From Pseudomonadota bacterium (lineage in GTDB: Bacteria; Myxococcota_A; Polyangia; Polyangiales; Polyangiaceae), in assembly GCA_023398955.1 (NCBI GenBank), contig JAEWRL010000047.1, positions 1 through 9,970 on the forward strand: a DNA stretch of 9,970 nt. The letters are read 5' to 3'. The notes below the pieces were generated by a model. That model saw nothing but the letters and a program-made list of their open reading frames with translations, ran no database searches and was not told where the DNA came from. Of the stretch, positions 6,101-9,970 are shown in pieces. Both the position numbers and the translations under genes were made by a program. Each line of letters opens with the position of its first letter. Position 1 is the stretch's first letter.

Positions 6101-6988
6101 CTAGCTCAGCCGAAGCGCTGCCCCCAAGGCACCGTTCTGAAGCAGGCTCGAGAGGCGCGCCACGACGTCCGGGGCGTCGAAGAGCGGGTACACCTCTCGC
6201 AGCTCGGTGCGAGTGAGATCCAGCAGGCCACGCAACTCTCGTTCCCGGTCACCAGCGATGGCTGTCACGTCCTTCAGGTGCCCTGTCGCGAAACGGATCT
6301 GCGCGGCGTCGACGATGCCATCCCTGATGAAGGCTGCCGTCTTGCGCACGCAGCGGCACGGGCTTCCCGGGCTGACGAGGCTGCAGCGGCCCCGCATGAA
6401 GCTCGAGAGCTGAGCGCGGGCCCGGGCAAGGCGCTGGCGGAAGTTGTCAGGACTCAAGTCCAGCAGCTCGGCGCCGACGCGGTCGCTCGTTTCGAGGATC
6501 TCCCCCAGCAGGAAAATTACACGTTGCTCGCGATCGAGGCACAGCAGCATGCCCATGACGCAGGCGACCCGGGCCTCCTTGACGAGTAGGGCCTTCTCCG
6601 CTGGCGCGCTCGCGTCACCTTCGAAGTCGCTGTCCTGTGCACTGTCCAGGTAGGCCTCGTAGCAGCCAAAGCCGGTGACCACTTGCTCGGGGCGACTCCG
6701 GCGGAAGTCGAGCAGGTGATTGACGGCAACCCTCCGCGCCCAGGTACGAAAGCTGCAGTCTCCGCGAAATCCGGCAAGACCAGTGGCAACCTTCACCAGC
6801 ACCTCCTGAGTGGCATCCTCCGCATCCTGGCGGTGGTGCAGCATGTAGAAGGCGAGGTTGTAGATCCAGGGTTCTTGGCGACGGAGTAGCTGCTCGAGGG
6901 CGCTGGCGTGGCCCGCCCTGGCGCTTTCGATCAGCTCCAGGTCGGAAGGTTGCGCGGTGGTTGTGGGCGTCACAGCGATCTTGGACAT
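6101..6988 (-). CDS. ECF-type RNA polymerase sigma factor with C-terminal extension
   Basis: This encodes 295 residues. Region 2 spans about 30-97 and includes the core-binding motif DAEDATQEVLVKV (55-67) and the promoter-melting stretch FRGDCSFRTWARRVAVNHLLDFRR (within 74-97). Region 4 spans about 135-195, with a helix-turn-helix ending in DNFRQRLARARAQL (181-194). Typical ECF factors end here at under 200 residues. This one continues for about 100 more, beginning with a Cys cluster CSLVSPGSPCRC (202-213: Cys202, Cys211, Cys213) and then a helical tail. From memory, similar PCRC extensions occur in other ECF groups, and Cys-rich C-terminal domains sense metal in CorE-type factors. That function is not shown here. 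The start has the strong site AAAGGAG 5 nt upstream. No anti-sigma gene is adjacent. The gene may direct expression of the upstream phosphatase pair, but this is only inferred from proximity. Confidence 0.9.
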   Translation of the reverse strand: MSKIAVTPTTTAQPSDLELIESARAGHASALEQLLRRQEPWIYNLAFYMLHHRQDAEDATQEVLVKVATGLAGFRGDCSFRTWARRVAVNHLLDFRRSRPEQVVTGFGCYEAYLDSAQDSDFEGDASAPAEKALLVKEARVACVMGMLLCLDREQRVIFLLGEILETSDRVGAELLDLSPDNFRQRLARARAQLSSFMRGRCSLVSPGSPCRCVRKTAAFIRDGIVDAAQIRFATGHLKDVTAIAGDRERELRGLLDLTRTELREVYPLFDAPDVVARLSSLLQNGALGAALRLS

Positions 6989-6993
6989 TATCG

Positions 6994-7000
6994 CTCCTTT
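6994..7000 (-). promoter_or_regulatory. Strong ribosome binding site of the sigma factor gene
   Basis: The - strand reads AAAGGAG, ending 5 nt before ATG 6988. It is the clearest Shine-Dalgarno sequence in the window and fixes the start of the sigma factor. Confidence 0.75.
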
Positions 7001-7251
7001 CGAGGGTCATAGACGCTGTGGCCGCCCTGGTGTGACAGTTCGCGCGCTCTCTCCTTTACTCCGGCTACTCTGGACGCAGCCCGTGGACCGCTGCCCGCGT
7101 CTCGGGCGCCAGCGAGGGGTGGTGGCGCCCTATGTTCCGCGGCGGCTGCATTGGGGGGCCGGCCTTCGGCTGCGTCTGACACCAAAGCTCCCCCAGCGGG
7201 GACGCCGTACACGTGGCCAGTGCCGAGTTGCGCCGGCAAGGCAGGAACGCT
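7001..7251. other. Intergenic region before the sigma factor gene
   Basis: About 250 bp separate the stop of the His-tail protein from the sigma factor. I see no ORF with coding character. A short stem with a G-rich arm (around 7189-7203) could stop transcription but has no T tract. The length is enough for a separate promoter for the sigma gene, yet no confident -35/-10 or ECF-type pair stands out. Confidence 0.35.
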
Positions 7252-8214
7252 TCAAGGCACGTCGCCGTGCTGGTGGCCCTCGTGCTCGCCGCGCTGGTGG
7301 CCCTCGTGCTCGCCGTGCTCGTGGTGCTTCTCGCGGAAGTCTGCGACGTCCATCACCCTATAGCGCGGGAACCGCTGCGAGGGGTCCTTCAGTAGGCCCT
7401 CGTCGGCACCCCGGCGCAGACTGACGAGCTCCACGATGCGGGCGCCACGAGCGCCTTCCATGACTAGGCGCTGAGGCAGGGCAAGCTCGCTGCTCCACCA
7501 GAGCTCCTTGACAGGGCTCTTTGTATCGGCGGCGGCACGTAGCACCTCGAACCGATGGCCGGCGTAAGTCTTCGAGCTACCCGTTCGTTCCAAGGCGCCC
7601 AATACTTCCGGCTCGACCCCGAGACTCGCTACGTCGGCCCAACCGCGACCGAGTCCCACTATCCGGAGCTCGCTCTCGCTGTACTCGACGAGGGTCCGCC
7701 GCCGGTGTTCTACCATGATTGCCGAGACGCGCTGACGGTCGTGGGGGTTTCTAACGAAGAGCCACTCGGGGCCGCCATCTCCCACCTGGACATGCACCCG
7801 CTCGGCGCTTCGCGTGAAGGTCTTCCGCTGCACCAAGTGGCCCTTGGCGTCTCGGATCCTCACCTCGGCAGTGACAGTCGCGGGCTCCTCGAGCTCCGCG
7901 GGGACCGCGGGGGGGGCTGCCGGTGGCGCCGCCTTCGTGTGCATGCGTTTCGGTGGAACGATGGTCTCTTGCGTTGGCGAGAGCGGGGCGGCTGTGGCGT
8001 AGCTCGTCGAGGGCTTGGTCGTGTTCGGCTCCGTGACTACGGCTGCCGCCGAGTCGGTCACCGAGCTCCTCCCGAGCCCCCATGCTGCTACTGCCAGGGC
8101 GGCGAGCCCCACGCCGCGGAGGCTTGTCCTCCACCGCGTGGGTGCTGCCGCTGCCGCCAACGAGCTCTTCGGCCTCTGCCACCAGCGCGGCTTGGTCGAT
8201 GATGTCGTCGACAT
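7252..8214 (-). CDS. Membrane-anchored extracytoplasmic protein of unknown function with His-rich C-terminal tail
   Basis: This encodes 320 residues of a family I do not recognise. A basic N-terminus with Trp-Trp (11-12) is followed by one hydrophobic segment (about 33-48). An Ala/Pro/Thr-rich linker follows (about 51-112), then a folded, mostly beta-looking domain (about 113-295) and a tail. The tail holds eight His and several Glu in the last 24 residues (297-316) and looks like a metal-binding tag. There is not a single Cys, which suits an extracytoplasmic location. This one-helix layout with a soluble C-terminal domain could suggest an anti-sigma factor, but it lacks the HxxxCxxC zinc anti-sigma motif and lies upstream of the sigma gene, not after it. 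The domain may resemble LolA/DUF4412-like beta proteins, a weak guess. It starts 21 nt after the alkaline phosphatase stop, so the two are almost certainly co-transcribed. A GAGG about 13 nt before the ATG is a weak ribosome site. Confidence 0.7.
   Translation of the reverse strand: MSTTSSTKPRWWQRPKSSLAAAAAPTRWRTSLRGVGLAALAVAAWGLGRSSVTDSAAAVVTEPNTTKPSTSYATAAPLSPTQETIVPPKRMHTKAAPPAAPPAVPAELEEPATVTAEVRIRDAKGHLVQRKTFTRSAERVHVQVGDGGPEWLFVRNPHDRQRVSAIMVEHRRRTLVEYSESELRIVGLGRGWADVASLGVEPEVLGALERTGSSKTYAGHRFEVLRAAADTKSPVKELWWSSELALPQRLVMEGARGARIVELVSLRRGADEGLLKDPSQRFPRYRVMDVADFREKHHEHGEHEGHQRGEHEGHQHGDVP
7267..7314 (-). repeat. 24-bp tandem repeat encoding the His-rich tail
   Basis: Two 24-bp units (7267-7290 and 7291-7314) differ at a single base. 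On the - strand each encodes eight residues of the form GEHEGHQ followed by Arg or His. The His-rich tail has therefore grown by duplication, and its length, and so its metal capacity, may vary between strains. Confidence 0.88.
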
Positions 8215-8235
8215 GATGACTGTCTTGCCTCGCGA

Positions 8236-9789
8236 TTAGAGCCCGAGGGTCATGGAGATGATGTCGTGGACCCGCGAATTCCTGATTGTGCCGCGCACCC
8301 ACTGTGAGCCGGGGCCGGCCGCATAGAGGGCTACGTCCTCGCCTGCGTGGGTCTCGCTGCCCAGCGGAACTGCAGCTTCCTGCAGATACTCGGGGTCGTT
8401 CGGGCCCGAGGTGGGCTGACCCGACAAGCCAGGGAAGGGATCGATGGCTGGAGCGACGCGCGGTGCGCCGCGATGCCCGGGCCCGTTTTGGTAACCGAGG
8501 ATCGTGTAAGGCACACCATTGCTATCCGTCGACTGCTGCACGTGGCCGTCGTTGTCGAGGTCATAGACGACGTCGAAGAGGTTGTTGTGGGGGCTGGAGA
8601 GGTAGCCCTCGGGAGCCGACGCGACGGAGTAGCCGAGATCGTCAGCAGTGCGTAGGGGGTACCCCGCCATGGTAAACACGTGGCTGTGATCGGCCGTGAC
8701 GAGCACGAGGGTCTCGCGCAGGTCGACCCGCTCCAGGGCTTTCCCGATGGCTTCGTCGAGCTCCTCTGCGTCGGTGAGGGCACGCCAAGCATTGCCCGCG
8801 TGATGGGCATGGTCGATGCGGCCCGACTCCACCATGAGGAAGTAGCCTCGCCGCCCGCGGGTGGTGGACTCGAGGAGGTCGACGGCCTTCCCTGTCAGCT
8901 CGCTGAGGCTGGGCTCCCCGCCGGTGTCACTGGGGCGGTCGTACTCGTACTCCATGTGGCCGCGCTCGAAGAGGCCCAGCACTGGCAGGTCGCGCGGCTT
9001 CAGATCATCGAACCCTTCGCTGTTCCAGACGTAGGAGTAGCCAGCAGCCTGAAACTCGGCACGCAGATCCCTACCGTCCGAGCGGGAGCCACTCCCTCCC
9101 TCCTCGTCCACGACGCCGGAAGGTACGAAGTACTGCCTGCCGCCGCCGAGGATGAGATCCAGACCCGAGCCCAAGGCGCGGTTGTACGCGGCGTCGCTCG
9201 GAAGCGCCTGGAGCGCGATGCTCGCTTCCTCGTCGCGGTTGTTTATGTGTGCGTAGCAGGCCGCTGGCGTGGCATGGGTGACCCTTGCGGTGGACACAAC
9301 GCCCGCCTTCATGCCCCGCTGCTTCGCGCGCTCGAGCAGGGTCGAGAGGGGTGCCGTGTCGCCATCACCGTTGAAGTCGTCGTACTCGGTCTCGGCGCCG
9401 AAACCGATGACGCCCGAGTTGGCCAGGGTGCCGGACATCATGGCGGTCATGGTGCTCGCGCTGTCGGGGGTGATATGGTCCGCATCCGCGGTGCGGGACA
9501 GTGCAGCAGCCGGGAACTGATCCATCACGAGATTGCCCTCGACGCCGACAGAGTAGATGCGCGTCGCGCTGACAGTGGAGACCCCCATGCCGTCGCCGAC
9601 GAAGAGGATGACATTCTTGGCACGCCCGAAGCCCGGTCCGTGGGGACCTCGCCACTTCAGGGCCTGCTCCGTTTGCGCGGTTTCCGCGGGTTCTGCGGCT
9701 TCGCTTACGTCGAGGGCGCAGCCAGGCAGGATGGTACAGAGAGCCGCAAAAAGGGTGGGGATTGCGAGACTGATGATTTCTTTCTGCAT
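8236..9789 (-). CDS. Alkaline phosphatase (PF00245 family), predicted lipoprotein
   Basis: This encodes 517 residues and should hydrolyse phosphate monoesters outside the cytoplasm using two Zn and one Mg. The N-terminal signal ends in lipobox LPGC with Cys24 as the acylated residue, so it is probably lipid-anchored. Visible active-site elements are DGMG (Asp66), nucleophile Ser110 in PDSASTMTA, THATPA with His173, Arg185 in HINNRDEE, Glu321/Asp326/His330 in VESGRIDHAHHAG, Asp367/His368 in TADHSH, and His481 in ETHAGEDVALYAAGP. His173 and the ETHAGED form resemble the animal and marine-bacterial branch more than E. coli PhoA. The insert LDNDGHVQQSTDSNGVPYTI is common in that branch. Length is normal and no key residue is missing. 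AGAGG lies 9 nt before ATG 9789. It is the first gene of an operon with the His-tail protein. No Pho box is recognisable upstream, so phosphate control is not shown. Confidence 0.95.
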   Translation of the reverse strand: MQKEIISLAIPTLFAALCTILPGCALDVSEAAEPAETAQTEQALKWRGPHGPGFGRAKNVILFVGDGMGVSTVSATRIYSVGVEGNLVMDQFPAAALSRTADADHITPDSASTMTAMMSGTLANSGVIGFGAETEYDDFNGDGDTAPLSTLLERAKQRGMKAGVVSTARVTHATPAACYAHINNRDEEASIALQALPSDAAYNRALGSGLDLILGGGRQYFVPSGVVDEEGGSGSRSDGRDLRAEFQAAGYSYVWNSEGFDDLKPRDLPVLGLFERGHMEYEYDRPSDTGGEPSLSELTGKAVDLLESTTRGRRGYFLMVESGRIDHAHHAGNAWRALTDAEELDEAIGKALERVDLRETLVLVTADHSHVFTMAGYPLRTADDLGYSVASAPEGYLSSPHNNLFDVVYDLDNDGHVQQSTDSNGVPYTILGYQNGPGHRGAPRVAPAIDPFPGLSGQPTSGPNDPEYLQEAAVPLGSETHAGEDVALYAAGPGSQWVRGTIRNSRVHDIISMTLGL

Positions 9790-9792
9790 CTT

Positions 9793-9805
9793 CGAGAACC
9801 TCTCG
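9793..9805 (-). promoter_or_regulatory. Ribosome binding site of the phosphatase inside a small hairpin
   Basis: The - strand reads CGAGAGGTTCTCG, a perfect 5-bp stem with a 3-nt loop that contains the AGAGG ribosome site. It lies directly upstream of ATG 9789. It could lower translation in a structure-dependent way; with such a short stem the effect may be modest. Confidence 0.45.
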
Positions 9806-9939
9806 GCGGCACCTAGGGCTCCCCAGTCGGGTCGGGTGCAACACTATCGAGGCATGTTCGTGAACGGGCGGGGACCTCGGCTTCGCAGAGACGGGGGCCG
9901 GCCAAGGCGGGCTTGGGGCTAGAGTCGTCCGTTTCGGTG

Positions 9940-9970
9940 TCTGGGTCTGGGTCTGGGTCTGGGTCTGGGT
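9940..9970 (+). repeat. Hexamer (TCTGGG)n array with G-quadruplex pattern, running off the window
   Basis: Five exact TCTGGG units (9940-9969) plus one base reach the window edge, so the full array is longer. The five G3 tracts with 3-nt TCT loops fit the classical intramolecular G-quadruplex pattern on the + strand. It lies about 150 bp upstream of the phosphatase start, with no ORF I can support in between. The 9806-9939 spacer shows no recognised Pho box or clear promoter. Confidence 0.85.

Noticed and set aside
7252..8214. Anti-sigma factor for the neighbouring ECF sigma
   Set aside because: It has one membrane segment, but no Cys and so no HxxxCxxC motif. It is placed before the sigma gene and is tightly linked to the phosphatase instead.
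8680..9816. + strand frame of 378 residues antisense to the phosphatase
   Set aside because: It is a shadow of the strongly supported alkaline phosphatase, whose catalytic motifs are all present on the other strand.
9790..9939. Pho box upstream of the phosphatase
   Set aside because: No pair of CTGTCAT-like direct repeats could be found on either strand.

Overview
The window is GC-rich, densely packed bacterial DNA, with many GC-ending codons in the real genes and low-complexity GC-rich repeats between them. The best guess for the source is a myxobacterium or close relative (Myxococcota, Polyangia-like). This rests on the style of the genes: a multicopy four-helix-bundle (23S-IVS/S23-type) protein, large GT-C type membrane glycosyltransferases, an ECF sigma factor with a Cys-bearing C-terminal extension, and a lipoprotein alkaline phosphatase. 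It is an inference; there is no rRNA or marker gene here to confirm it.

Left part (1-1435, + strand): a decaying tandem cluster of four-helix-bundle protein genes. One intact copy lies at 407-745. The 3' end of a second copy enters the window at 1-141. A third, truncated and frameshifted copy lies at about 1148-1266. The first two copies are each followed by a period-6 minisatellite of very different length and then by a nearly identical block of about 118 bp. That block carries a hairpin and a 23-bp inverted match to the start of the gene. The third copy is followed by a short two-copy version of the same kind of repeat. This repeat cassette is the least ordinary part of the window.

Middle (1436-5083, + strand): two consecutive polytopic membrane proteins that look like GT-C/ArnT-PMT-like glycosyltransferases. 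They probably transfer sugars from polyprenyl-phosphate donors onto an envelope glycan or lipid. Both carry short in-frame tandem repeats. They end at a strong hairpin at 5089-5111 that separates them from the convergent genes.

Right part (5111-9789, all - strand; transcription runs right to left): a lipoprotein alkaline phosphatase of the PF00245 type (8236-9789) is followed after 21 nt by a membrane-anchored protein of unknown function with a His-rich C-terminal tail (7252-8214). Then, after 263 bp, comes an ECF sigma factor with a C-terminal extension (6101-6988). Last comes a PF04672-type S-adenosylmethionine methyltransferase (5111-5893) that appears to have its own promoter. The phosphatase and His-tail protein very likely form an operon. 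A working idea is that the His-rich tail binds or buffers divalent metal near the metal-dependent phosphatase. The sigma factor may govern this set, but no anti-sigma gene is visible.

The right edge runs into a (GGGTCT)n array with five G3 tracts, a typical G-quadruplex pattern, about 150 bp upstream of the phosphatase gene. I see no tRNA, rRNA, CRISPR array, transposase or phage gene.
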